DNA of 64,000 bases, taken from positions 4,464,001 to 4,528,000 of the forward strand of contig CBDDPL010000004.1 of NCBI GenBank assembly GCA_965232285.1, read 5' to 3'. Position 1 is the first letter of the stretch, and every line of letters begins with the position of its first letter. Source of the stretch: Denitrobaculum sp965232285. Its GTDB lineage: Bacteria > Pseudomonadota > Alphaproteobacteria > Kiloniellales > Kiloniellaceae. Below, piece after piece: positions 49,981-59,539 of this stretch. The notes below the pieces were generated by a model, which made no database searches, was not told the origin of the DNA, and saw only the letters and a list, made by a program, of their open reading frames with translations. A program made the position numbers and the translations under genes.

Positions 49981-50574
49981 ATGACTCCGAGAATCCAAGC
50001 CAATGACCTCAAAGCCCTGGGACGTTCCTTTCCAGCTCGTGAGCTGACCACCGAGCTATCCTGGGACGCTGTCGAATCCTACGATTCCATCGAAAAACAA
50101 CTCGCTGAGCTCCGCGAAGAGACCCGGCGCTTCCGGAAAACCGACAATTCGGGAAGCTACCGAGTGCTGTTCTCCGGGCCGCCAGGCACAGGCAAGACCC
50201 TGACCGGCTTACTGATGGGACGGGAGAACGGACGGCGGGTCGTCTATGTCGATCTGCCGAACCTGATTTCGCGCTTCATCGGCGAGACCGAAAAGAACCT
50301 CGCCCGGCTCCTGACCCGCGCGGAAGCGGAGAACTGGCTGCTCTACTTCGACGAAGCCGACGCGCTTTTCGGCCGGCGCAGTCAGGTCAAGGACGCGCAG
50401 GATCACGTCCAGAACCCGGAGGTGTCCCACCTGCTTCGGCGCATGGAGGCCTATCCGGACCTGGTCATCTTCGCGACCAACTCCTGCCCGGACCGGAACC
50501 AGGCCCTGGGCGACTACTTCCAGCGCATCGTCAGGTTCGCAGGCTGCTCGGAAGAGGTTACTGCATCCGGATGA
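49981..50574 (+). CDS. Small AAA-family ATPase
   Basis: A 197-residue ATPase with Walker A FSGPPGTGKTLTGLLMG, Walker B WLLYFDEADALFGRR and sensor-1-like VIFATNSCPD. It is essentially one AAA core with a ~55-residue N-terminal region (RIQANDLKALGRSFPARELT) and no C-terminal lid or protease domain. It resembles the short orphan ATPases related to CbbX and to the ATPase module of tail-associated proteins, but I cannot name a function. The ATG at 49981 follows AGAGGAGGAAA. The 3' end overlaps the convergent aminotransferase gene by 17 nt. Confidence 0.8.
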   Translation: MTPRIQANDLKALGRSFPARELTTELSWDAVESYDSIEKQLAELREETRRFRKTDNSGSYRVLFSGPPGTGKTLTGLLMGRENGRRVVYVDLPNLISRFIGETEKNLARLLTRAEAENWLLYFDEADALFGRRSQVKDAQDHVQNPEVSHLLRRMEAYPDLVIFATNSCPDRNQALGDYFQRIVRFAGCSEEVTASG

Positions 50575-51766
50575 CCGGCTCGATCCGCTCCAGCGCCCAG
50601 TCGATCTGATCCTTCTCGATAATCAGCGGCGGCGCGAAGCGGATGGTATCCACATGGGTTTCCTTGCAGAGGATACCGGCGTCCCGCAGGGCTTCGCAGT
50701 AGCGGCGGGCGCCGCCGGCTTCACGATGGAACTCGATGGCGATCATCAGACCGCAGCCGCGGACCTCCTTGATCAGGTTGTTACGGATGCCTTTCAGGCC
50801 GTCGAGGAAGTAGTCCCCCATCTTTTCGGCATTCTCGATCATGCCCTCCTCGACCAGCACCTTTAGCGCAGCACGGGCCACGGCGCAGGCCATGGGGTTA
50901 CCGCCAAAGGTCGAGCCATGCTGCCCGGGCTTAAGGACCCCGAGCACCTCCGAATTCGAAAGCACCGCGGAAACCGGGTAGAAACCGCCGGATAGCGCCT
51001 TCCCGACCAGGGTCAGGTCGGCCTCGATCTCCTCGTGCTCCTCCGCCAGCAGCTTTCCGGTGCGACCCAGACCGGTCTGGATCTCGTCCAGGATCAGCAC
51101 GACGTTCTCGCGCGTACAGATCTCGCGCACCTGCTTCAAATAACCCTTGGGCGGGATGATCACCCCGGCTTCGCCCTGGATCGGTTCGACCAGGAACCCA
51201 ACGGTATTAGGCGTGATTGCCGCCTCCAGCGCCGCGGCATCGCCGAAGGGGATGACCTTGAAGCCGGGCGCGAAGGGCCCGAATCCGCTGCGCGCCGCCG
51301 GGTCGGTGCTGAAGCCGACGATGGTGATGGTCCGGCCATGGAAGTTGTCGGCGCAGACGATGATCTCGGCCTGGTCTTCCGGCACGCCCTTGATCTCGTA
51401 GCCCCATTTACGCACCGCCTTGATGGCGCTCTCGACCGCCTCGGCGCCGCTGTTCATGGGCAGCACCTTGTGCGAATTGGTGAGTTCGCAGACTTCCTGA
51501 TAGAAGAGCGCAAGCTGGTCGTTGTGAAAGGCGCGCGAGGTCAGCGCCAGCCGCCCCGACTGCTCGATCAGGGCTTCGCGGATCTTGGGATGACAGTGGC
51601 CCTGATTGACCGCGGAATAGGCGGAAAGGCAGTCCATATAGCGCTTGTCATCCACGTCCCAGACCCAGATTCCCTCGCCCCGGGATAGCACCACGTCGAG
51701 CGGTTTGTAGTTATGGGCGCCCAGTTCGTGTTCGACGGCAACGATGTGTTTCGGATCCAGTTTCAT
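50558..51766 (-). CDS. rocD: Ornithine aminotransferase
   Basis: Converts ornithine and 2-oxoglutarate to glutamate semialdehyde and glutamate with PLP. The 402-residue protein has the PLP-Lys segment TLVGKALSGGFYPVSAVLSN, MNSGAEAVESAIKAVRKWGY and EPIQGEAGVIIPPKGYL, all typical of RocD/OAT. The ATG at 51766 has GGAGAAA upstream. It follows the arginase gene by 31 bp on the same strand, so the operon runs arginine to ornithine to glutamate semialdehyde. Confidence 0.95.
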   Translation of the reverse strand: MKLDPKHIVAVEHELGAHNYKPLDVVLSRGEGIWVWDVDDKRYMDCLSAYSAVNQGHCHPKIREALIEQSGRLALTSRAFHNDQLALFYQEVCELTNSHKVLPMNSGAEAVESAIKAVRKWGYEIKGVPEDQAEIIVCADNFHGRTITIVGFSTDPAARSGFGPFAPGFKVIPFGDAAALEAAITPNTVGFLVEPIQGEAGVIIPPKGYLKQVREICTRENVVLILDEIQTGLGRTGKLLAEEHEEIEADLTLVGKALSGGFYPVSAVLSNSEVLGVLKPGQHGSTFGGNPMACAVARAALKVLVEEGMIENAEKMGDYFLDGLKGIRNNLIKEVRGCGLMIAIEFHREAGGARRYCEALRDAGILCKETHVDTIRFAPPLIIEKDQIDWALERIEPVIRMQ

Positions 51767-51797
51767 TGTGTTTCTCCGCGCTATGGCGCTCACGCTC

Positions 51798-52772
51798 TTA
51801 TCGGTGCAGGGTGGCCTTGCCAAAGAGGCTGCCGGTCAGATCGACCAGCAGTTCGGCCGACTTGTTGCGCTCGTCGAGCAGGGGATTGAGTTCGACCAGA
51901 TCCAGCGATCCCAGCAGGCCGGATTCCGCGATCATCTCCATGCAAAGATGCGCCTCCCGATAGGTGACGCCGCCGGGGACGGTCGTGCCCACACCGGGCG
52001 CGATGCTCGGGTCCAAGAAATCGACATCGAGGCTGACGTGCAGATGCCCGTCGGCGGCCGCGACGTCGTCCAGGATTTCGCGCATGATGGTGAAGGTGCT
52101 GCGCTCGTCGATGGCGCGCATATCGAACACCTTCAGGCCGCTGTCCACCAGCGTCGCCTTTTCGATCTGATCGACCGAACGGATGCCGAAAAGATTGATA
52201 CGACTGGGCTCGACCACCGGGGTTGCCACGCCAAGATCGAACTCAGGATCGTCGATGCGCCCGCAGAGCGCGGCGATCGGCATGCCATGGACGTTACCAG
52301 AGGGCGACGACAGGGGTGTGTTAAAGTCGGTATGGGCATCGAACCAGATCACGAAGAGCGGCTTTTCGATCGCCTGACAGTGTTTTGCGATACCCGCGAT
52401 GGAGCCCATGGCGATGCAGTGATCGCCGCCGAGCACGACCGGTGTCATACCCTCACCCGCGGCCTCGGCGACCCGGTCGCGCAGCAGCCGGCACCAGGTG
52501 CTCACTTCACGCAGATTTCGGCAACCGTTGCCCGGCAACTCCTCCGGGTTGGGCGGACCGTCCAGATCGCCCAGATCGACGACCCGGTGCCCCAGGTCCC
52601 TCAGAGCCCTGGCGAGGCCGGCAATACGCAGGGCTTCCGGGCCCAGACAAGCGCCGCGGACACCGGCCCCGACATCGGTCGGGACACCGATCAGTGCCGG
52701 TCGCCTGGGACTGTCCTGCGCAGTGGGTTGATGACTGCCGGGGCGTTCCAGGACTGCGGTTTCAGCCACCAT
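51798..52772 (-). CDS. rocF: Arginase
   Basis: Hydrolyses arginine to ornithine and urea with two Mn2+. The 324-residue protein carries the ureohydrolase ligand motifs LGGDHCIAMGSI, WFDAHTDFNTP and SLDVDFLDPSIAPGVGT. The ATG at 52772 gives MVAETAVLERPG, a short non-conserved leader before ALIGVPTDVGAGVRG. A longer frame reaches 52919 but has no homology-like features. First gene of rocF-rocD, divergent from an Lrp-type regulator. Confidence 0.95.
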   Translation of the reverse strand: MVAETAVLERPGSHQPTAQDSPRRPALIGVPTDVGAGVRGACLGPEALRIAGLARALRDLGHRVVDLGDLDGPPNPEELPGNGCRNLREVSTWCRLLRDRVAEAAGEGMTPVVLGGDHCIAMGSIAGIAKHCQAIEKPLFVIWFDAHTDFNTPLSSPSGNVHGMPIAALCGRIDDPEFDLGVATPVVEPSRINLFGIRSVDQIEKATLVDSGLKVFDMRAIDERSTFTIMREILDDVAAADGHLHVSLDVDFLDPSIAPGVGTTVPGGVTYREAHLCMEMIAESGLLGSLDLVELNPLLDERNKSAELLVDLTGSLFGKATLHR

Positions 52773-52988
52773 GGCGACAGATCCTTCTGTGAGTGAGTCA
52801 CTTGAGAATGCCAGAGGTATCGGACTATGTGCTGCCGAAGATGGCGCGTGACGAGAAGGAACTGCCGAAGACGGCTGGATCGACAGCAGAAACTGCTGTA
52901 ACTTTTCCCAGTCTATCAAATTTTATATTTCAGTCCTTTAGGCCTGTTCCCGGCAGGTAAAAAGCCCATCATCACCCAGGAGTGCAAG

Positions 52989-53477
52989 ATGCTACGGCAG
53001 AATGAACTGGATCGGATCGACCTGAAGATCCTGACCGTGCTGCAGGACAACGGGCGCATCACCAACCAGGCACTCTCAGAGCAGGTGGGACTTTCCCCCA
53101 GTCCTTGCCTGCAGCGGGTCAAGCGGCTGGAAAAACTTGGCATTATCAAAGGTTATAGCTGCCGGGTCGATCTCGCGCAGATCGCGCCGAGCGTCACGGT
53201 CTTCGTCAGCGTCAGCCTTTCCAGCCACGAAAAGGGCGCCTTCGGGGCCTTCGAGGCAGCCGTCGCGGACATCCCGGAACTGGTGGAGTGCCATAAGGTG
53301 AGCGGGCAGTTCGACTATCTTCTGCGCTTCGTCTGCAGCGACATCGCCACCTACACCGCCATCAGCGACCATCTGCTGGCCTGCGGACCCGACGGCCTCA
53401 ACCTCAGCAGCCACGTGGTCCTGCAGACCTCCAAGGAGACCGGCGCCGTCTCCCTGGAGCATCTGACCCGCCGATAA
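52989..53477 (+). CDS. Lrp/AsnC-family transcriptional regulator
   Basis: A 162-residue regulator with the N-terminal helix-turn-helix (LDRIDLKILTVLQDNGRITN, then LSEQVGLSPSPCLQRVKRLE). A C-terminal RAM-type amino-acid-sensing domain from ~65 includes VECHKVSGQFDYLLRFVC. Divergent from arginase with a 216-bp gap, it is the likely local, arginine- or ornithine-responsive activator of rocF-rocD, as in other proteobacteria. The ATG at 52989 follows CAGGAG. Confidence 0.92.
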   Translation: MLRQNELDRIDLKILTVLQDNGRITNQALSEQVGLSPSPCLQRVKRLEKLGIIKGYSCRVDLAQIAPSVTVFVSVSLSSHEKGAFGAFEAAVADIPELVECHKVSGQFDYLLRFVCSDIATYTAISDHLLACGPDGLNLSSHVVLQTSKETGAVSLEHLTRR

Positions 53478-53494
53478 ACAAAACCTGCGAGGCT

Positions 53495-54820
53495 TTATCC
53501 CGCCACCAACTTCGGCAGCCACAGCACGATCTCCGGGAAGGCGATCAGCACGGCCACGGTGAGAACGTCGGCGACAAAAAAGGGCGAGGCCCCGCGGAAG
53601 ACATCCTGGACCGATATATCCGGTCTGACCCCCGCCACAACGAAACAGTTCAACCCGATCGGCGGCGTGATCAGACAGAGTTCCGCCATCTTGACCACGA
53701 TGATGCCGAACCAGATCGGGTCGTAGCCCAGGGCGATCACCGCCGGATAGACCACCGGCAGGGTCAGCAGCAGCATGCCGATGGCATCCATGAACATGCC
53801 CAGGATGGCATAGGCAGCCAGGATCATCAGCAGGGTGACGATGCGCGGCTGATCCAGCGCCGCGATCCACTCGGCGAAGGCCTCGGGCAGGTTGGCGAAA
53901 CCCAGGAAGCGCACGTAGAGCAGGACGCCCCAGATGATGGTGAAGATCATCACCGTCAGCTTGGCGCTTTCCATCAGGGCGCCCTTGAGCTGGCCCCAGC
54001 GCATACCCTTCGCGACCGCCATGACCAGCACCACGAAGGCCCCCAGGGCGCCGGCTTCCGTCGGCGTGCCCCAGCCGAAGTAGATGCAGTAGATGATGAT
54101 CGCCACCACGGCGAAGATCGGCAGGGCCCCCGGCAGACTGGCGAAACGTTCGCCCCAGGTAAAGCCGCGCACCGGTGGCCCCAGATCCTTGCGCCACTTG
54201 GCCAGGAAGATGACGATGCCCGCGTAGATCAATGCGGAAACCGCGCCGGGCAGGAAGCCGGCCAGCAGCAGTTGACCGACCGACTGCTCGACGATGATGG
54301 CGTAGATCACCAGGATCGCCGAGGGCGGGATCAGCGAGGCCAGAGTGCCGCCCGCAGCCACCACGCCGGCCGCAAATCGCTTGTCATAACCGACCTTCAG
54401 CATCTCGGGGATGGCGATGCGGGCGAAGACCGCGGAGGTCGCGACCGACGCTCCTGAGACCGCAGCAAAGCCCGCGGTGGCAAAGACGGTCGAGACGCCG
54501 AGGCCGCCCGGCAGCCAGCCGACCCAGCGCTTCGCGGCCTCGAAAAGACTGCGGGTCAGCCCGGCGTAGTAGGCGAGGTAGCCGATCAGAATAAAGGTGG
54601 GGATCAGAGACAGCGCGTAGGTGGTCGACTTGGAATGCGGGATCGTGCCGGCCAGCTTGACCGCCACCAGCAGACCTTTCTCAAAACCGAGACGCTGAGC
54701 CTGAATGGTGATCAGACCGAGCAGACCAATCAGCGCGGCAGCGAAGGCCACGCGCACACCGATGATCACCAGGATCACCAGCAGGATCGAATAGAGGACG
54801 CCGATTTCAAAGGGGGTCAT
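53495..54820 (-). CDS. TRAP transporter large permease (DctM family), second system
   Basis: A 441-residue permease with about twelve spans. AGFAAVSGASVATSAVFARI, GTLASLIPPSAILVIYAIIV and FGWGTPTEAGALGAFVVLVM are DctM hallmarks. Overlaps its DctQ gene by 4 nt. Convergent with the Lrp gene, whose stop is 17 bp away; no terminator hairpin was seen between them. Confidence 0.94.
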   Translation of the reverse strand: MTPFEIGVLYSILLVILVIIGVRVAFAAALIGLLGLITIQAQRLGFEKGLLVAVKLAGTIPHSKSTTYALSLIPTFILIGYLAYYAGLTRSLFEAAKRWVGWLPGGLGVSTVFATAGFAAVSGASVATSAVFARIAIPEMLKVGYDKRFAAGVVAAGGTLASLIPPSAILVIYAIIVEQSVGQLLLAGFLPGAVSALIYAGIVIFLAKWRKDLGPPVRGFTWGERFASLPGALPIFAVVAIIIYCIYFGWGTPTEAGALGAFVVLVMAVAKGMRWGQLKGALMESAKLTVMIFTIIWGVLLYVRFLGFANLPEAFAEWIAALDQPRIVTLLMILAAYAILGMFMDAIGMLLLTLPVVYPAVIALGYDPIWFGIIVVKMAELCLITPPIGLNCFVVAGVRPDISVQDVFRGASPFFVADVLTVAVLIAFPEIVLWLPKLVAG

Positions 54821-55449
54821 GGGCGCGCCTCCCCATTGTCCAGGGACTCGCCCATGGTCTCCTCCGCCTCACGCTTGGCAATGGTGGCCGCGTCTTCGAT
54901 CAGAGGCACCGCAACCGGCGCCTCGTCACCCCGCCAGAAAGCCCGGCCGTAACCGATAAGCTGAACCAGCAGCCGCAGCCAGAGAAGCCCGAGGGACAAT
55001 GGCACCAGCAACTTGGCGGGCCAGGTCGGCAGGGCGATGTCGATCGTGGAATCACCGATTTTCAGGGCGCGCTCGAAATGCAGCCAACCGCCGTAAACCA
55101 GCGCCGTGATCACGACCATCATGAGCAGCACACTGATCAGTTCCGCCAGCCAGAGCGGCCTGCCCCGGACACGGCCGATCAGAATATCCATGCGGATATG
55201 ACCGCCCAGGCGCTGACAGTAGGCCACGCCGAGAAAAGCGAAGACGACCATGAACTGCTCGACCCAGTCGATGAAGCCGGGGATTGGCGCATTGAAGACC
55301 TTGCGGCCGATGATCTGCGCAACCGCCAGCAGCATCAGCGTGAAGACGACGAGCCCTGACATCAGATTGAGGGTGGATTCGATACGGAACAGATGCCGGT
55401 CGGCCCATGAAAGCCCCGAGTCATCGCTCCGTACGGAGGCGCTGGACAT
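54817..55449 (-). CDS. TRAP transporter small permease (DctQ family), second system
   Basis: A 210-residue membrane protein with four spans: LMSGLVVFTLMLLAVAQIIG; WVEQFMVVFAFLGVAYCQR; ISVLLMMVVITALVYGGWL; and KLLVPLSLGLLWLRLLVQLIG. Charged N- and C-terminal tails lie outside the membrane. It lies between DctP (71 bp upstream) and DctM (overlap) on the minus strand. Confidence 0.88.
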   Translation of the reverse strand: MSSASVRSDDSGLSWADRHLFRIESTLNLMSGLVVFTLMLLAVAQIIGRKVFNAPIPGFIDWVEQFMVVFAFLGVAYCQRLGGHIRMDILIGRVRGRPLWLAELISVLLMMVVITALVYGGWLHFERALKIGDSTIDIALPTWPAKLLVPLSLGLLWLRLLVQLIGYGRAFWRGDEAPVAVPLIEDAATIAKREAEETMGESLDNGEARP

Positions 55450-55519
55450 GATGTGTCCCCCAGAAACGGCAACGGCCCCCGCAGAAGCGGAGGCCGAAGC
55501 GACTAAAGCTTAACCCGCT

Positions 55520-56530
55520 CTATTCCTTGAGCGTTTTCACCACGAGATCGTAGAGTTCCTGCGCCGGCAGGCCCTTCTCCGTCATCTCCTTGATCCAGGC
55601 TTCCCGGCCCGGCGCAGCCGCGGCCTCGCGGAAGGCATCGATCTCGGCCTGAGCGAACTCGACCTTCTTGATGCCGTTCTCTTCAAGGACGGGGCCCCAC
55701 TTGTCATAGACCTCGCCGTATTTGGCCAGGTAGTGGTCCAGGGCCTCGGGGATCGAACTCATGAGGATGTCTTTTTCCTCGTCCGACAGCGCCTCGAAGG
55801 AATCGATATTGGCCACGATCGGGCAGTTGACGGTGCCCGGGTTCAGGTTGGTGGTCCACCACTTGGCGATATCGATGGTGCGGAAAGCCAGGTGGGCGTG
55901 CGGCGCGAAGGCCACGGAGTCAACCACGCCGGATTCCAGCGCATTGTAGGCTTCCGAAGAGGTCACCGAGGTCGGCACGGCGCCGACCTTCTCGAAGGCC
56001 TTGCCCAGGCCGCCGGTTGCGCGGATGCGCATACCGTCGAAGTCGGAGAGGCTCGCCGGTGCGTCGCCGGTGCCGGCCACATTGTACTGCGGCATGGGCG
56101 AGGGCATCAGCAGTTTGGCGTTCCAGCGCGCCAGGTCTTTCTGGGTCGCCGGGTGGCTGTAGACCGCGTTGGAGACCTTGATCTCCTGCTCCAGCGTGGT
56201 CACGCCCAGGAACGGCAACTCAAGCACCGTGATGGTCGGGTTCTTGTCCCGGTGATAGCCGGCGCAGAACTGGGCCATCTCGAAGGCCCCGATCGAGATG
56301 CCGTCGAGGTTCTCGCGGTTCTTGGAGAGGGCCGCACCGTAGTGCAGCTTGATCTGGAACTTACCGCCCGACTTAGCATTCACCAGTTCGGACAGTTTCT
56401 CCATATGCTCGGTAAAGGCCCGGCGTTTGCCCCAGAGCGAGGCATTCCAGGTGGTCTCGGCCAGCGCCTCGCCGGCGAAGGTCAGCGCCACGCCCGCGAT
56501 AACGGCGGTTTTCCATGAAAAACGAATCAT
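55520..56530 (-). CDS. TRAP transporter substrate-binding protein (DctP family), second system
   Basis: A 336-residue periplasmic protein with a signal peptide (WKTAVIAGVALTFAGEALA, cleavage before ETTW). The family block DFDGMRIRATGGLGKAFEKV contains the ligand-pairing Arg. It heads the operon DctP-DctQ-DctM. Its neighbours are arginine catabolism on one side and an amino-acid oxidase on the other, so an amino acid, keto acid or other carboxylate is plausible. The ligand is not assigned. Confidence 0.92.
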   Translation of the reverse strand: MIRFSWKTAVIAGVALTFAGEALAETTWNASLWGKRRAFTEHMEKLSELVNAKSGGKFQIKLHYGAALSKNRENLDGISIGAFEMAQFCAGYHRDKNPTITVLELPFLGVTTLEQEIKVSNAVYSHPATQKDLARWNAKLLMPSPMPQYNVAGTGDAPASLSDFDGMRIRATGGLGKAFEKVGAVPTSVTSSEAYNALESGVVDSVAFAPHAHLAFRTIDIAKWWTTNLNPGTVNCPIVANIDSFEALSDEEKDILMSSIPEALDHYLAKYGEVYDKWGPVLEENGIKKVEFAQAEIDAFREAAAAPGREAWIKEMTEKGLPAQELYDLVVKTLKE

Positions 56531-56728
56531 CGTTGTGTTCTCCCTGCAACTTGCTTCCTGCGGCGTGCTTTTGGCGCACGCACGATTTTTTCCGATCTCC
56601 TGGCCGGCCCGATCTCATGACCGGCGGAGTGACCGCCCGGGTCGGGGCTTCGCCCCGTCCCAAACCGTCGTTTGGCGCCATTTTTTCAGGAAAAACCAAA
56701 AACACAACAGCTTCTTCGCTGCCCGGCA

Positions 56729-58207
56729 TCACAGTTCACTGAAAAGAGTGAGAAAAATCGCCACGATGCCGTAGGAAATCAGGCTGTAGAGCCCATTCCA
56801 GTGCCAGGAGATCCGGGTCCCCGGGATACCCGTCACGCGCGAGAGAACCAGCGAAGTTGCACTAAATGGGGACGCCACCAGGTTCAGTCCCCAACCCATG
56901 ACCAGCGAGAAGCCGAGCAGGGTCGGGTCCAGATCAAGCTGTGGCAAAGCCGAAAAGAGGCTACCGAGGAAGGTCACCACCAGCATGGAGGGGATCGCCA
57001 GGTTCGACGCCAAAGGCACCAGCGCCGCCACGGTGAGATAGATCGCCAGGGGCGGAACCGCCTCCAGCCCCAGGAAGGCCGCGAAGGCCGGCGCATCGGT
57101 CAGACCGGCGGCCATGATACCCGCATAGCCGGCCACCGAGAGTGTGAGAGCCTCGGGCGAGCTGTTGGGGATCGATTGGCTCACGATCTCCCGGCCGCGG
57201 TCGCTTGTTGCCCGGAGAGCCTTCGGAAAAGACTCCTGCGCCCCCAGGTTCTGCAGCCAGATCCAAACCACAGTTACCAGAGGCGCGGTCAGCATCAGCG
57301 CCGGGACGGTCGCGCTGCCGGTCGAGAGAATGATGCCGCCGGCGATGAGCCCGAGTGCCAGGCAGACCGCCGCGAACTTCATGAACTCCGCCCTCGGAAA
57401 GGTCATAGGATTGGGCGCGGGAAGCTGCCCCTGCGCAGAGAGTTTCTTGCGGATCCGCGCGCCGCGGACCCGGTCCTCCAGCCACCCGGCCAGGAAGAAG
57501 ACCAGGGTGATGGCTGCGCCCATGGCCGCCATGCGTCCGGTCTGGACACCCGTCAGAACCAGCGGCACGAAGGCCTGGGTGATCGCGGTCGGGGACCAGG
57601 CGATGATCCAGGAAAAGCCGCGGGTCAGCGCCGACATCTGCCGGCGCTCGCGGATCGCGGTGATCTCGGCGGCGGTCTTGTCGGCCGCATCGCCCTGTTC
57701 CGCCCGAACCCCGCGCTGGATCAGCGGCCCGAGCAGGCTCAAACAGCCAAAGTTCAGGATGACGCCGAGAACATGACCGCCGCTCTGCAGGGCCAGATAG
57801 CGCCGCCCCGGCGGCTGGCGGGTCAGGTAGCGCCCCACCTCCAGGACCGAGGGTGACGTCACGGCCCCATCTCGCAGCAGCGCGAGCAGGATCATGAAGG
57901 CGGCCAGGAAGGCCGCACGATCCAGGGCCTGACCGACCATAGGCACCACATCCGCCCGCGTGGCGAAGGCGGCCAGGGTCAGCACAATGGCCAGGCTCAG
58001 CAGAAAGAACTCGCGGAAGCGAAAATACTCCCGGCCAAACACCGCGAAGGTGACCAGCGCCATGGAGGCCACCGACCCTGCGTGCGGCAGGTCCAGGTAA
58101 AGCTTCGCCAACACCCCGCCGCAAACCAGCAGCAGGCTTACGGCGACGATCTCACGGTTTTCGGGCTGTCGCTGCGGCGGCAGAGTCTCGCCGGATTGGT
58201 TTTGCAT
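56729..58207 (-). CDS. Multi-spanning membrane permease of unknown substrate
   Basis: A 492-residue integral membrane protein with roughly twelve hydrophobic segments. The pattern of two halves, each with helical hairpins (SWIIAWSPTAITQAFVPLVL and GWGLNLVASPFSATSLVLSR), recalls the ion transporter/DASS-like group of anion permeases, but I see no diagnostic motif. The ATG at 58207 (MQNQSGETLPPQRQPEN) was preferred over a start 24 codons upstream. Divergent from the DAO oxidase gene and separated by ~200 bp from the TRAP operon ahead of it. Possibly an exporter or importer of a small organic anion. Confidence 0.72.
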   Translation of the reverse strand: MQNQSGETLPPQRQPENREIVAVSLLLVCGGVLAKLYLDLPHAGSVASMALVTFAVFGREYFRFREFFLLSLAIVLTLAAFATRADVVPMVGQALDRAAFLAAFMILLALLRDGAVTSPSVLEVGRYLTRQPPGRRYLALQSGGHVLGVILNFGCLSLLGPLIQRGVRAEQGDAADKTAAEITAIRERRQMSALTRGFSWIIAWSPTAITQAFVPLVLTGVQTGRMAAMGAAITLVFFLAGWLEDRVRGARIRKKLSAQGQLPAPNPMTFPRAEFMKFAAVCLALGLIAGGIILSTGSATVPALMLTAPLVTVVWIWLQNLGAQESFPKALRATSDRGREIVSQSIPNSSPEALTLSVAGYAGIMAAGLTDAPAFAAFLGLEAVPPLAIYLTVAALVPLASNLAIPSMLVVTFLGSLFSALPQLDLDPTLLGFSLVMGWGLNLVASPFSATSLVLSRVTGIPGTRISWHWNGLYSLISYGIVAIFLTLFSEL

Positions 58208-58393
58208 TCCCAGCCCTATAGCAGCTTCATGGAGAGGGGTCAGCCACAACCTGTGCCCAAAGCGACGCCGCTGCGCCATTCGGGATAACTTACTGCTTCA
58301 AAAGGCTTGTCTCCGGAGGGATTTTGGTTTCCCATCCGACATCGCTACCCGCCAAGGTTATCTCAAACGGAACAGAGCAACAGGACGGCTATC

Positions 58394-59515
58394 ATGTCTG
58401 ACAGCCAGATTTACGACGTCGCGATCATCGGAGGCGGGATCGCCGGTGCCGGCGCGGGCGCGATGCTTGCCGGCGAAAACCTCCGCTGCATCCTGCTGGA
58501 AGCCGAGGATCAGCCGGGCTATCACTCGACCGGGCGTTCGGCCGCAACCTTCATCCTCAACTACGGCAATGCGCCGGTCCGGGCCCTGAACCGGGCGAGC
58601 GAAGACTATCTTCAGAACCCGCCCGGCGACGTCGCGGAAGGCTCGCTGCTCAGTCCGCGCGGCCATATGGCGCTTGCGGATGAGAGCGGCCTCGACGCCC
58701 TGGAAAGCCTGATGAAAGACTGCCCCGGGCTGGAAAGCCTGCCGCCCGACGATGCCGCGGCAAAGGTCCCGATTCTCCGGCGTGAAGGGATCGCCGCGGG
58801 CGCTTACGAAGCCGACGCCCGCGACATCGATGTCAACAGCCTGCATCAGGGCTGGCTGCGCCGATACAAGCGGGCCGGCGGTGAGGCCAGGACACGCAGC
58901 CGGGTGACCGGAATGCGGCGCGAAAAGGACCTGTGGACTCTGACGACCGGCGACGGCGAACTACACGCCGGGATCGTGATCAACGCTGCGGGCGCCTGGG
59001 CGGACGACGTGGCCAAGCTGGCCGGCCTGCCGCCGATCGGCCTGACCCCGATGCGCCGCTCCATCGCCGTGCTGCCGGCACCCGAAGGCCACGACGTCAT
59101 GGCCTGGCCGCTGGTCAGCGACGTGAATGAGACCTGGTACATGAAGCCGGACGCCGGACAGCTCTTCGTCTCGCCTGCTGACGAAGACCCGGTCGAACCC
59201 CATGATGTTTTCGCCGACGACACGATCCTGGCCGAAGGGCTGCATCGTTTCGAACAGGCAACCAGCGTCGAGGTTACGCGCGTCCTGCGCACCTGGGCAG
59301 GCCTGCGGACCTTCGCGCCGGACCGCACGCCGGTGAACGGTTTCGACCCCTTGGCGGAAGGCTTCTTCTGGCTGGCGGGACAGGGCGGCTACGGCATCCA
59401 GACCTCGCCGGCCATGTCCCGGCTCGCCGCCGCTTTGATTCTGGGCCGGCCGACCGCAGAGATCCTCGACGACGAGACGGTCAAAGCGCTGTCTCCAGCC
59501 CGTTTCCGAACCTAA
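58394..59515 (+). CDS. FAD-dependent amine/D-amino-acid oxidoreductase (DAO family)
   Basis: A 373-residue flavoprotein with the N-terminal FAD motif YDVAIIGGGIAGAGAGAMLA, GYHSTGRSAATF next to it, and a C-terminal TWAGLRTFAPDRTPVNGF followed by GQGGYGIQTSPAM. This belongs to the glycine/D-amino acid oxidase group that oxidises amines or imino acids and passes electrons to oxygen or a quinone. It is followed after 24 bp by a RidA gene, which fits an imine-releasing reaction. The ATG at 58394 is the family start. Confidence 0.88.
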   Translation: MSDSQIYDVAIIGGGIAGAGAGAMLAGENLRCILLEAEDQPGYHSTGRSAATFILNYGNAPVRALNRASEDYLQNPPGDVAEGSLLSPRGHMALADESGLDALESLMKDCPGLESLPPDDAAAKVPILRREGIAAGAYEADARDIDVNSLHQGWLRRYKRAGGEARTRSRVTGMRREKDLWTLTTGDGELHAGIVINAAGAWADDVAKLAGLPPIGLTPMRRSIAVLPAPEGHDVMAWPLVSDVNETWYMKPDAGQLFVSPADEDPVEPHDVFADDTILAEGLHRFEQATSVEVTRVLRTWAGLRTFAPDRTPVNGFDPLAEGFFWLAGQGGYGIQTSPAMSRLAAALILGRPTAEILDDETVKALSPARFRT

Positions 59516-59539
59516 TCGCAACAAGAAAGGAACAGCTCC

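Noticed and set aside
56639..56675. GC-rich hairpins between the TRAP binding-protein gene and the orphan permease as a terminator
   Set aside because: GGG-T-CGGGG/CCCCG-T-CCC and CCAAAC/GTTTGG stems are visible, but neither has a T-run directly after it on the strand that needs a terminator.
56672..57856. Plus-strand open frame of 394 codons opposite the orphan permease
   Set aside because: It is extremely Arg/Gln/Gly-rich with no domain, antisense to a clear membrane protein, and a product of high GC.
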